Assembly (NCBI GenBank): GCA_016875975.1
Contig: VGOF01000075.1
Location: forward strand, 1-7,156
Direction: 5' to 3'
DNA: 7,156 nucleotides
Source: Chloroflexota bacterium
Lineage (GTDB): Bacteria > Chloroflexota > Dehalococcoidia > GIF9 > UBA5629
Shown here one piece after another: positions 1 to 5,762 of the stretch. How positions within the stretch are numbered: the stretch's first letter is position 1; each line of letters opens with the position of its first letter. The translations under genes and the position numbers were made by a program. The notes under the pieces were generated by a model, which saw only the letters and a program-made list of their open reading frames with translations, ran no database searches and was not told the origin of the DNA.

Positions 1-216
1 AACTACGATGGCCAGCGCTCCTTTGCCGATATCCATCAGCACCACAATAGCGTACGGTATGCGGCCCATTCTACGATACACCGCAGCGGCGCTGATTTTG
101 CCATCGCCTTCCGTGCGCATATCTTGCCTACCCAATACTCGACCGATAATAAGCGTCGAGGGGAAAGAACCGATAAGATATCCCAACGGAACCGCCAGAA
201 ATGAATACCAGGCCAT
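1..216 (-). CDS. PlsY-like glycerol-3-phosphate acyltransferase family protein, N-terminal part (truncated by window edge)
   Basis: The minus strand reads open for 72 codons from an ATG at 216 to the window edge, so only the N-terminus is present. A strong GGAGGT Shine-Dalgarno at 221-226 sits 4 nt before the ATG and fixes the start. PlsY proteins are membrane enzymes that move an acyl group from acyl-phosphate to glycerol-3-phosphate in phospholipid synthesis. The match rests on an N-terminal hydrophobic helix (about residues 5-28, with LGYLIGSFPS), then the DMR segment, a motif-1 region, RRMG, and the segment MDIGKGALAIVV. These align without gaps to the PlsY family from memory. The canonical motif 1 (GSGNxGxxN) reads GDGKISAAA here at residues 37-45, so the serine, asparagines and second glycine are lost while the following arginine remains. 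It may be a paralog with altered or no acyltransferase activity. Family assignment is fairly sure; function is not. Confidence 0.78.
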   Translation of the reverse strand, partial: MAWYSFLAVPLGYLIGSFPSTLIIGRVLGRQDMRTEGDGKISAAAVYRRMGRIPYAIVVLMDIGKGALAIVV

Positions 217-256
217 TGTCACCTCCGTTTTCACTGCTAAGGCGAGAGAGGGCTAT

Positions 257-286
257 ATGCTAACTCTTGTACGTGCGCCAAGTCAA
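257..286 (-). promoter_or_regulatory. Candidate sigma70-type promoter for the PlsY-like gene
   Basis: On the minus strand, TTGACT (281-286) serves as the -35 and TAGCAT (257-262) as the -10, with an 18-nt spacer. The -35 matches the consensus at 5 of 6 positions and the -10 at 4 of 6. The start point would fall near 250, giving a short leader of about 34 nt before the ATG at 216. The weak -10 makes this less certain than the divergent plus-strand promoter. Confidence 0.45.
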
Positions 287-294
287 CGTTGCCC

Positions 295-323
295 TTGACC
301 AAACGCCGCCTCAGTGATATACT
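295..323 (+). promoter_or_regulatory. Strong extended -10 sigma70-type promoter for the transporter/methyltransferase cluster
   Basis: TTGACC (295-300) and TATACT (318-323) are separated by exactly 17 nt, and TGA at 315-317 supplies an extended -10 TGn element. Each hexamer matches consensus at 5 of 6 positions. Transcription would start near 330, leaving a leader of about 180 nt before the GTG at 509. The -35 lies 8 nt from the -35 of the divergent minus-strand promoter, and a palindrome CAACGTTG (284-291) lies between or overlapping them, a plausible site for shared control. Confidence 0.65.
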
Positions 324-326
324 GCA

Positions 327-417
327 TGTGGTTGCTTATGCAATAAGTTGTATTAGATAACGTTCGCATATTAGCCTGCAGGTATGTGCATGTTCGGAGG
401 GGTATCAGGCAACCACA
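327..417 (+). promoter_or_regulatory. Candidate structured 5' leader closed by a 9-bp inverted repeat
   Basis: TGTGGTTGC at 327-335 and GCAACCACA at 409-417 are perfect complements. The predicted transcription start is near 330, so the very 5' end of the mRNA would form the closing helix of an element of about 90 nt. Inside it, GCATAT (366-371) pairs with ATGTGC (384-389) with one G-U pair, and CC/GG around TGCA can extend the loop. CTTAT (335-339) and ATAAG (343-347) form another small hairpin. The strand GCAAC at 409-413 can instead pair with a second GTTGC at 421-425. I do not recognise it as a known riboswitch class. No covariation evidence is available, so its function is inferred. Confidence 0.4.
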
Positions 418-429
418 AGCGTTGCAGCG

Positions 430-457
430 AGGATGTTCAATAGGTGCTGAGCATCCT
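430..457 (+). promoter_or_regulatory. Stable 10-bp hairpin in the leader, not terminator-like
   Basis: AGGATGTTCA (430-439) pairs with TGAGCATCCT (448-457) through ten pairs including one G-U, around an 8-nt loop. There is no T-run directly after it, so it does not look like an intrinsic terminator. Loop bases GTGC (444-447) are complementary to GCAC at 461-464, allowing a 4-bp H-type pseudoknot. UCCU at 454-457 is also complementary to the AGGA of the Shine-Dalgarno at 497-500. No ORF with a convincing ribosome site covers this stretch, and it completes the account of the 217-508 non-coding region. Confidence 0.4.
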
Positions 458-508
458 AAGGCACAGTAGCTCGTATTTTAGAAGATGCGGTAGACAAGGA
501 AGTATGTT

Positions 509-1009
509 GTGAAGATTACTCCGCTTCTGGATAATTACGCTTCAGTCAAATTCCTCATAGGTATCTTGATAGAGTTCCCCATACTGGCCGGCGGAGGCAT
601 ACTGGGGATTCTTTTTTCCTGGTCCAGGCTTCCCCTCTATCCGCTGCCCAATATTTTCGGGCTTATCTTGATAATGGCCGGCTACGTAGTCCACTTAGGA
701 TATGCTCACAATGCTTTCAAAAAGCAAGGTGTTAGGGCACATCACAATCCTGCGGGAGTAAACAAGCTGGTAACCTGTGGCATCTATTCACGAATCAGGC
801 ATCCCGGATACCTGGGGTTGATACTGATTTATTTCGGGCTGGCGCTCGTTTTTGGCATAGCCTGGATGCTTGTTCCAGCATCTACCTTCACTGTCTTAAC
901 TTATCTGACAGCAATAAAGGAGGAGAGGTTTTTGCTGGAGCACTTTGGAAGAGAGTATGAAGAATACAGAAGCCGTGTCCCCTGGCGGTTTATTCCAAAG
1001 GTGATTTGA
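509..1009 (+). CDS. Membrane methyltransferase of the ICMT/PEMT-like family
   Basis: This is a 166-residue integral membrane protein starting at GTG, with AAGGA at 496-500 8 nt upstream. The nearby ATG at 504 is closed by a stop two codons later. Hydrophobic segments lie at about residues 14-36, 48-66 and 101-133. The C-terminal half carries the family signature: GIYSRIRHPGYLG (91-103, with the RHPGY core) and the glutamate pair EE at 138-139, followed by Y150 and Y153 in the FGREYEEY segment. In isoprenylcysteine and phospholipid methyltransferases these regions bind S-adenosylmethionine. Bacterial members have varied and mostly unknown substrates, so no specific reaction is claimed. It is first in a five-gene plus-strand cluster, 60 nt before the binding-protein gene, and is probably co-transcribed with it from the promoter at 295-323. 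The family call is solid; the link to transport is inferred from position. Confidence 0.82.
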   Translation: MKITPLLDNYASVKFLIGILIEFPILAGGGILGILFSWSRLPLYPLPNIFGLILIMAGYVVHLGYAHNAFKKQGVRAHHNPAGVNKLVTCGIYSRIRHPGYLGLILIYFGLALVFGIAWMLVPASTFTVLTYLTAIKEERFLLEHFGREYEEYRSRVPWRFIPKVI

Positions 1010-1069
1010 TAGCGTATATACCAGAGACAACGTAATAATAGAAAACAATGTGAAAGGAGGACTCCACTT

Positions 1070-1915
1070 GTGAAAAATCCCAAAATTATCATAACCGCAG
1101 TCCTGGCCCTTTGTCTTTTTGCCTCAGTTCTTCTGGCTGGCTGTTCAAAAGACACTGCTGACAAATTGATCGTAGTCACCAGTACATCCCTGTTAGCTCA
1201 GATAGTCGAGCGAATAGCAGATGATAGGGTTGATGTGGTTAACATCATTCCACCAGCGCAGTGCCCAGGTCATTTTGACGTTAAGCCCGACGATATCAAG
1301 AAGCTGTCTAAAGCCAACCTTTTCCTGCTCCATGGCTGGCAAGGGGAGAAGTTCTCTCAAGAATTAATCGCCTCGGCTAACAACCAGAATCTAAGCGTTG
1401 TTAAGCTCGATGTCCAGGGCAACTGGATGGTGCCTTCGGTGCAGGCAGCAGGCACAGACCTGATAGCCACCGCTTTGTGCCAGGCAGACGCCAGGAACTG
1501 CCCTGTCTACCAGAAGGCAGCGGCAGAGTATAAGAGCAAGGTTGCGGAAAAAGAATCAGAGTTAAAAAGCAAACTGGCGGGAGCCAGACTATCCGAAGTC
1601 AACGTGCTTTGCGGCGAACAACAGGCGGGGTTTGTAAAGTGGACCGGCCTCAATCTCGTTGGCACATTTGGAACCCCAGATACGCTGGCACCGCAGGTAG
1701 TCAAGGGCCTAGTTGATAAGGGGAAACAGGCAAAGGTCAGCCTTGTTATCGACAACCTTCAGAGTGGAAAGGACGCCGGCGCAGCAATCGCCGAAGAGCT
1801 TGGTTGCACCAGAATCATTCTGTCCAATTTCCCAGGCGGCTTTGACAACACCGAGACCTGGGAGAAAGCTGTTGAGCACAACATCGACTTGATACTGAAA
1901 GCAGTGGGACAGTAG
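1070..1915 (+). CDS. ZnuA-like metal ABC transporter substrate-binding lipoprotein, atypical ligand set
   Basis: The start is GTG, with an excellent AAAGGAGG at 1053-1060 9 nt upstream. The 281-residue product has a lipoprotein signal peptide (hydrophobic 6-24, lipobox LAGC with lipid-acceptor Cys25). The fold follows the cluster-9 metal-binding family (ZnuA/TroA/PsaA): an N-terminal lobe beginning LIVVTSTSLLAQIVERIA, the PPxxxPGHF ligand loop at 61-69, DDIKKLSKANLFLLHG, a linker helix at about 147-170, then a second lobe ending EELGCTRIILSNFPGG. His68 matches the first metal ligand of the family. The usual later histidines are missing: the second-His region reads GNWMVP (117-122) and the third reads LCGEQQAGF (180-188). 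There is no His-rich loop. Cysteines 65, 137, 144, 181 and 246 are present in the mature protein. It would deliver a metal or metal complex to the permease encoded two genes downstream; the identity of the metal is unknown. Confidence 0.83.
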   Translation: MKNPKIIITAVLALCLFASVLLAGCSKDTADKLIVVTSTSLLAQIVERIADDRVDVVNIIPPAQCPGHFDVKPDDIKKLSKANLFLLHGWQGEKFSQELIASANNQNLSVVKLDVQGNWMVPSVQAAGTDLIATALCQADARNCPVYQKAAAEYKSKVAEKESELKSKLAGARLSEVNVLCGEQQAGFVKWTGLNLVGTFGTPDTLAPQVVKGLVDKGKQAKVSLVIDNLQSGKDAGAAIAEELGCTRIILSNFPGGFDNTETWEKAVEHNIDLILKAVGQ

Positions 1916-1934
1916 CTGCATACCGGGATAAACC

Positions 1935-2726
1935 ATGATAGAAAACAAAACGAGTAGTACCATCATAGAAATCGAGAACGCCGTTGTCTCCTACAGGGAA
2001 GACGTTGCGCTCAGAGGGATATCGCTCAGAGTAAAATCTGGAGAGTTCGTCGGCATAGTCGGCCCTAACGGTGCCGGGAAGACAACGCTGCTGACGCTGG
2101 TCAACGGCCTGGGCAAACTGGTACAGGGACAGGTACACGTGCTGGGATGTCGCCTCACTTCAGGCAACGGTCACATTCTGAGAAAAAAAGTCGGCTACGT
2201 GGCCCAGATGATGAGCATAGACCCACGGATGCCGATGAGTGTGCATGACGTGGTCATGATAGGACGCTACGGGCGTTTAGGACTGTTCAAGGGACCGGGT
2301 AAGCATGACCACAAAATTGTGGACGAGGTTCTGGAACTCGTGGGCATGACCCACCTGGCTCATAGGCCGATTGGGCATCTATCCGGTGGTGAGCAACAGA
2401 GGGTAGCAATAGCCAGATGTCTTGCCCAGGAGCCACAGCTTTTTCTGCTCGACGAGCCCACTGCCTCTCTTGATTGGAAAGCCAAAATGGACATCCTCGA
2501 ACTGGTGAAACTGATACACAAATCACAAAAGCTGACCACCTTGTTTGTTACCCATGACCTGAGTGCCTTGCCTGCCGCATGCAGTCGCCTCATCTTAATG
2601 AAGGATGGGCTCATCTGGAATGATGGCTCCGCAGCGGAGCTGCTAACCGACGACTATCTGAGCAAGTTATATGACATGCCTGTTCCCGTGGTACGAAGGC
2701 ATCGACAGGAAGTAGTGCCAGTCTAA
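1935..2726 (+). CDS. Metal ABC transporter ATP-binding protein (ZnuC/MntB-like)
   Basis: This is a complete 263-residue ABC ATPase that powers the importer at the inner face of the membrane. All nucleotide-binding motifs are intact: Walker A GPNGAGKTT (43-51), Q-loop Gln91, signature LSGGEQQR (149-156), Walker B LFLLDEP (169-175), D-loop SLD (178-180) and the switch histidine His207 in FVTHD. The segment DPRMPMSVHDVVMIGRYGR is typical of metal-family ATPases. It starts at ATG 1935, 19 nt after the binding-protein stop, with only a weak GGGA at 1925-1928, which suggests translational coupling to the upstream gene. The C-terminal 25 or so residues (YDMPVPVVRRHRQEVVPV) are a short basic tail. 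Family and complex are clear from motifs and gene order; the metal is not. Confidence 0.93.
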   Translation: MIENKTSSTIIEIENAVVSYREDVALRGISLRVKSGEFVGIVGPNGAGKTTLLTLVNGLGKLVQGQVHVLGCRLTSGNGHILRKKVGYVAQMMSIDPRMPMSVHDVVMIGRYGRLGLFKGPGKHDHKIVDEVLELVGMTHLAHRPIGHLSGGEQQRVAIARCLAQEPQLFLLDEPTASLDWKAKMDILELVKLIHKSQKLTTLFVTHDLSALPAACSRLILMKDGLIWNDGSAAELLTDDYLSKLYDMPVPVVRRHRQEVVPV

Positions 2727-2730
2727 CCTC

Positions 2731-2734
2731 AGGA
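2731..2734 (+). promoter_or_regulatory. Shine-Dalgarno AGGA that selects the permease start
   Basis: AGGA at 2731-2734 is only 1 nt from the first in-frame TTG at 2736, too close for initiation, but is 7 nt from the TTG at 2742. The first in-frame ATG (2772) lies in the first membrane helix. TTG 2742 is therefore the preferred start. Confidence 0.55.
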
Positions 2735-2741
2735 TTTGGTA

Positions 2742-3593
2742 TTGGACCTATCTATCTTCGGCTACCAGTTCATGCAGAATGCCTTCCTGGCAGCCTTCTT
2801 TGGTGGCATTGCTTGTGCCACCATAGGAGTCTTCGTGGTGCTGATGCACATGCCGTTCATAGGCGTATGTATGGCCCACGCAGCCTTTGCCGGCGCCTTG
2901 CTGGGAGCATGGTTGGACTTCAATCCTCTGCTAGGAGCTTTTGCCATTAGCATTATGGCCGCTGCCATCATTGGCCCACTGGCAGACCGGGGAGAGATGA
3001 ATCCCGAAACATCAATTGGGGCTATCTTTTCTCTCATGCTCGGCCTCGCCTTTCTTTTCATGGGGTTAATGCCTGTAACCAAGTCAGTAGCACTGGAGTT
3101 AATGTGGGGCAGCATACTGACCAATACCAGAAATGACATCATCCTTCTCGGTATTGTGGCTGTTGTTGTGGTAGGCCTGGTTCTCATGTTCTATAAGGAA
3201 ATCCAGGCCACCGTTTTTCATCGCGATATGGCACTTTCGGTAGGTATTCCAGCATCCTTGGTCTTCTACGGAATCCTGTTTCTGACAGGGGCTACCATAA
3301 CTGTGTCACTTAGCTCGATTGGAGGGTTGCTCATCTTCAGTTTGATTCTTAATCCAGCGGCAGCCGCCTACCAGTTCACCTACAGCATGAAGCGAATGTT
3401 CTTGCTAGCTGCTGCATTCGGTGTGACCTCCGGATGGATAGGGCTATTGTTCTCCTACTTCTTCAACATTCCCAGCGGTGCCACAATCGTGATAACGTCA
3501 TCTCTCATATTCATTATCTCAATCATCCTCTCCCCTAAAAGGAAGGTTAAAAAATGGCAAGATGAACACACGGCCGAGGTAGTGCGTGATTAG
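2742..3593 (+). CDS. Metal ABC transporter permease, ABC-3 family (ZnuB/MntC-like)
   Basis: This membrane channel subunit is 283 residues long from TTG 2742 (285 if TTG 2736 is used). Hydrophobic helices follow one another along almost the whole length, about eight in all. Features typical of the ABC-3 permease family are a first helix with FGGIACATIGVFVVL, the loop MPFIGVCMAHAAFAGALLG that corresponds to the family's SHxxxPG region, the GGLLIFSLILNPAAAAY segment and the late IPSGATIVI segment. The C-terminus is a charged cytoplasmic tail (PKRKVKKWQDEHTAEVVRD). The gene begins 15 nt after the ATPase stop and its last 8 nt overlap the methyltransferase gene, consistent with one operon. It should form a dimeric pore with the upstream ATPase. 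Substrate preference cannot be read from this sequence. Confidence 0.9.
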   Translation: MDLSIFGYQFMQNAFLAAFFGGIACATIGVFVVLMHMPFIGVCMAHAAFAGALLGAWLDFNPLLGAFAISIMAAAIIGPLADRGEMNPETSIGAIFSLMLGLAFLFMGLMPVTKSVALELMWGSILTNTRNDIILLGIVAVVVVGLVLMFYKEIQATVFHRDMALSVGIPASLVFYGILFLTGATITVSLSSIGGLLIFSLILNPAAAAYQFTYSMKRMFLLAAAFGVTSGWIGLLFSYFFNIPSGATIVITSSLIFIISIILSPKRKVKKWQDEHTAEVVRD

Positions 3594-4173
3594 GACATTT
3601 TTCAATCAAAAAGCCTCAATTTGGGACGAATCCATTGCGGAAAAGGACACCGCCAAGCTCGAAGGTATTGCAAAACGTTTGAACATAGAGCCTGGCGCTG
3701 CAGTTCTGGATATAGGTACCGGAACCGGTGTGTTCGTGCCTTATCTGATAAGAAAAATTGGAGAGAACGGGCACCTGGTAGCCCTCGACGTCGCTGAGAA
3801 GATGTTGCAAGTAGCGCAGGCCAAAAGCACCCCAGGAAATATCACGTACTTGCAGGCAGATGTGACTTTCATGCCTCTAGCCGGGGAATTTTTCGATGCC
3901 GTGGTCTGCTATTCAAGCTTTCCGCATTTCGAGAACAAACCAGCAGCGCTGTGCGAAATCAGGCGGGTGCTCAAGAAGGGCGGCAGGCTATTTGTCTGCC
4001 ACACGGCAAGTCGAGACAAAATAAACGTCATTCACTCTCAAATTCCCGGCTTTGCCAATCACGTGCTCCCGAACAGAGATGCAATGAACCAGCTCTTGCT
4101 AAATACAGGCTTCGCTGGTGTTGAGATATACGATGGCAGCGACAGCTACCTTGCCGCTGCCATGCGCCCCTAG
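3586..4173 (+). CDS. Class I SAM-dependent methyltransferase (type 11-like)
   Basis: This is a soluble 195-residue protein starting at GTG 3586, inside the last 8 nt of the permease gene, with GAGG at 3576-3579 6 nt upstream. The Rossmann-type SAM-binding core is clear: motif I VLDIGTGTGVF (40-50), the acidic end of strand 2 at Asp68 in LVALDVAEKML, Asp92 in LQADVTFMP, motif IV DAVVCYSSFPHF (104-115) and the post-motif RRVLKKGGRLFV (126-137). The segment after it, HTASRDKINVIH (139-150), then LPNRDAMNQLLLNTGF, is a subfamily feature I recall only loosely. Cysteines lie at 108, 123 and 138. No substrate can be assigned. Overlap with the permease argues for translational coupling and a role tied to the transporter. 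The final codons lie in a 9-bp inverted repeat. Confidence 0.88.
   Translation: MIRTFFNQKASIWDESIAEKDTAKLEGIAKRLNIEPGAAVLDIGTGTGVFVPYLIRKIGENGHLVALDVAEKMLQVAQAKSTPGNITYLQADVTFMPLAGEFFDAVVCYSSFPHFENKPAALCEIRRVLKKGGRLFVCHTASRDKINVIHSQIPGFANHVLPNRDAMNQLLLNTGFAGVEIYDGSDSYLAAAMRP
4133..4163. terminator. Perfect 9-bp inverted repeat at the convergent junction, possible terminator or pause site
   Basis: ATGGCAGCG (4133-4141) and CGCTGCCAT (4155-4163) are exact complements around a 13-nt loop, which can add three more pairs after one mismatch. On the minus strand the hairpin begins 6 nt after the glutamate-synthase-like stop, where a terminator would be expected. On the plus strand it lies inside the last codons of the methyltransferase. 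Neither side has a T-run, so it is not a standard intrinsic terminator. Confidence 0.4.
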
Positions 4174-5762
4174 CCCACCAGTATCTTCAATGCCTCGTCT
4201 TTATAGGCGTCCATGAGATAGGGGATGCCGGTGACCTTAGCGCATTCCTCGGTCAGAGACATAAGCTCACGGCGGGTGATGGCCGGCAAGCTAAAGCACC
4301 TGGCGCCAGCCATAATCTGCTGCAATCCGACCCTGATTTTGTCGGCATAGCTGTAAACACCGATGGCGCCCAACGGTATTTTCTTAATATCTTTGGCGCC
4401 GACGATGTTCTTCACATCCTCGTAGCAGACGAAAATCTCCTCTGGCGTGTTGCCGAACTGGCTCACCGTGTTGGGCAATTTGCCGTCTCCCATCCACGCC
4501 TGGATGTTCTTGCCCACCATGCCCGGTATCATCAGGGCACGGCCCATGCAAACGGCTTTGGCGAACGGCGCGCCCAACGCCAGCGCCTTGAACACACCGT
4601 CCTCGCTGCTGAAACCACCGGCGAAGGCGATGTCTGGCGGCCTCTGTCCCTTATCAGACAGCTTCTGGCAAAACTCGCAGGCAGCGGCGTGGAGATAGAG
4701 ACTGGGGATGCCCCACTCCTCCATCATTCTCCAGGGACTCATGCCCGTGCCGCCGGAGGCGCCGTCTATGGTGAGCAGGTCTACTTTAGCCCTGGAGCCC
4801 CACTTGATGGCCATGGCCAGCTCGCGCAGACTGTAGGCACCGGTCTTCAGGGTGATGCGCTTGAAACCCAGGTCTCTGAGCCGCTTTACCTCAGCATAGA
4901 AGCCGTCCTCGTCGATAAAGCCCAGGCGGCTGTGCCGTTCAAACTCTTTTAGCGCGCCTTCCTTGAAGGCCGCATGGTTAATAGGGTTGGAGGGGTCAGG
5001 GGTTACGATGTAGCCGCGCTTCTGCAGCTCTATGGCACGCTCCAGGCTGTTGACCTTAATCTCGCCACCGATACACTTAGCGCCCTGTCCCCATTTCAAC
5101 TCGATGGTCTCAATGCCGTGCTTCTTGCGGATATATTCAGCCACGCCCAGTCTGGTATCTTCTACGTTCATCTGCACCAGTATCTCGCCGTAGCCCTGGT
5201 GATAGCGGCGATAAATCTCGATGCGGCGGTCCATATCAGGCGCTGAGGTGACCTTGCCCTTGGAATCGCGCTGAAGTTGCGGGTCAATGCCGCAGACGTT
5301 CTCGCCGCAGACCAGCGTGATGCCGCTGATGGCAGCGCCCACGGCGAAATGCTCCCAGTTCTTGCGGGCGATTTCAGTCGAGCCCAGGGCGCCGGTGAAG
5401 ATGGGCGCCTTCATCTTGACCTTGATGTCCCAGCCGTACTCAGTTTCGGTGTTCACCGACGGGAAGGTGGCGGTATCCGGGTCTCCTTTTATGCCAGGTG
5501 GCAGCCCCCTGGCTCCCAGCGCATAGCCCTGGATGTTGAGATGGGAATAATCAACAGGGTACTCCTTGTCACCGCCAGCCGTTATTTCGCCGAATGGCCC
5601 TGGGTATATCAGCTCCCGGCCGCGAAAGCTAGCTTTAAACACCTCGCAGTTGCCAGTGCACCCATCGAGACAGCGGGAGCACAGACCGCTCATGGGCACT
5701 ACACTACGGGAGCGGTTGGCAGTCCTGGTGGCATCGTTTGCGTTTGGACGTTGCAGATTCAT
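4170..5762 (-). CDS. FMN-binding glutamate-synthase-like protein with N-terminal four-cysteine motif
   Basis: The 530-residue product starts at ATG 5762, with AAAGGAG at 5771-5777 8 nt upstream. An N-terminal CxxCxxxCxxxC motif (Cys28, 31, 35, 39), likely binding Fe-S or zinc, is followed by a TIM-barrel FMN domain like the central region of GltB. Barrel landmarks are ELKWGQGAKCIGGE (221-234, matching the QGAKxGxGG loop), TIDGASGGTGMSP (331-343, matching the HDGGTGASP loop) and AFAGGFSSEDGVFKALALGA (379-398, the FMN phosphate region). Compared with a full GltB of roughly 1500 residues it lacks the N-terminal glutamine amidotransferase domain and the C-terminal beta-helix. The usual CHxxxCPVG [3Fe-4S] segment after the barrel is also absent. 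It may reduce 2-oxoglutarate with ammonia delivered otherwise, or act on another substrate. It is last in the nrpR-hisF cluster. Confidence 0.88.
   Translation of the reverse strand: MNLQRPNANDATRTANRSRSVVPMSGLCSRCLDGCTGNCEVFKASFRGRELIYPGPFGEITAGGDKEYPVDYSHLNIQGYALGARGLPPGIKGDPDTATFPSVNTETEYGWDIKVKMKAPIFTGALGSTEIARKNWEHFAVGAAISGITLVCGENVCGIDPQLQRDSKGKVTSAPDMDRRIEIYRRYHQGYGEILVQMNVEDTRLGVAEYIRKKHGIETIELKWGQGAKCIGGEIKVNSLERAIELQKRGYIVTPDPSNPINHAAFKEGALKEFERHSRLGFIDEDGFYAEVKRLRDLGFKRITLKTGAYSLRELAMAIKWGSRAKVDLLTIDGASGGTGMSPWRMMEEWGIPSLYLHAAACEFCQKLSDKGQRPPDIAFAGGFSSEDGVFKALALGAPFAKAVCMGRALMIPGMVGKNIQAWMGDGKLPNTVSQFGNTPEEIFVCYEDVKNIVGAKDIKKIPLGAIGVYSYADKIRVGLQQIMAGARCFSLPAITRRELMSLTEECAKVTGIPYLMDAYKDEALKILVG

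Noticed and set aside
8..298. Plus-strand open frame of 96 codons at the left edge
   Set aside because: It is antisense to the PlsY-like fragment, has no ribosome site and its translation resembles no family.
384..443. Possible 19-residue leader peptide with two cysteines in the 5' leader
   Set aside because: The ATG has no properly spaced Shine-Dalgarno and it lies within predicted RNA stems; the peptide has no codon run typical of attenuation.
327..480. tRNA, SRP RNA or a familiar riboswitch in the leader
   Set aside because: No tRNA cloverleaf or T-loop, no SRP GGAAG-type tetraloop domain, and no core motifs of TPP, cobalamin, SAM, c-di-GMP, fluoride or ZTP riboswitches could be found by eye.
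1006..1038. Possible internal promoter before the binding-protein gene (TTGATA with a downstream TAATAA)
   Set aside because: The spacing is 21 nt and no good -10 lies at 16-18 nt, so read-through from the upstream promoter is more likely.
2762..3187. 141-codon minus-strand open frame
   Set aside because: It is the antisense shadow of the permease gene, and its composition reflects the complement of hydrophobic codons.
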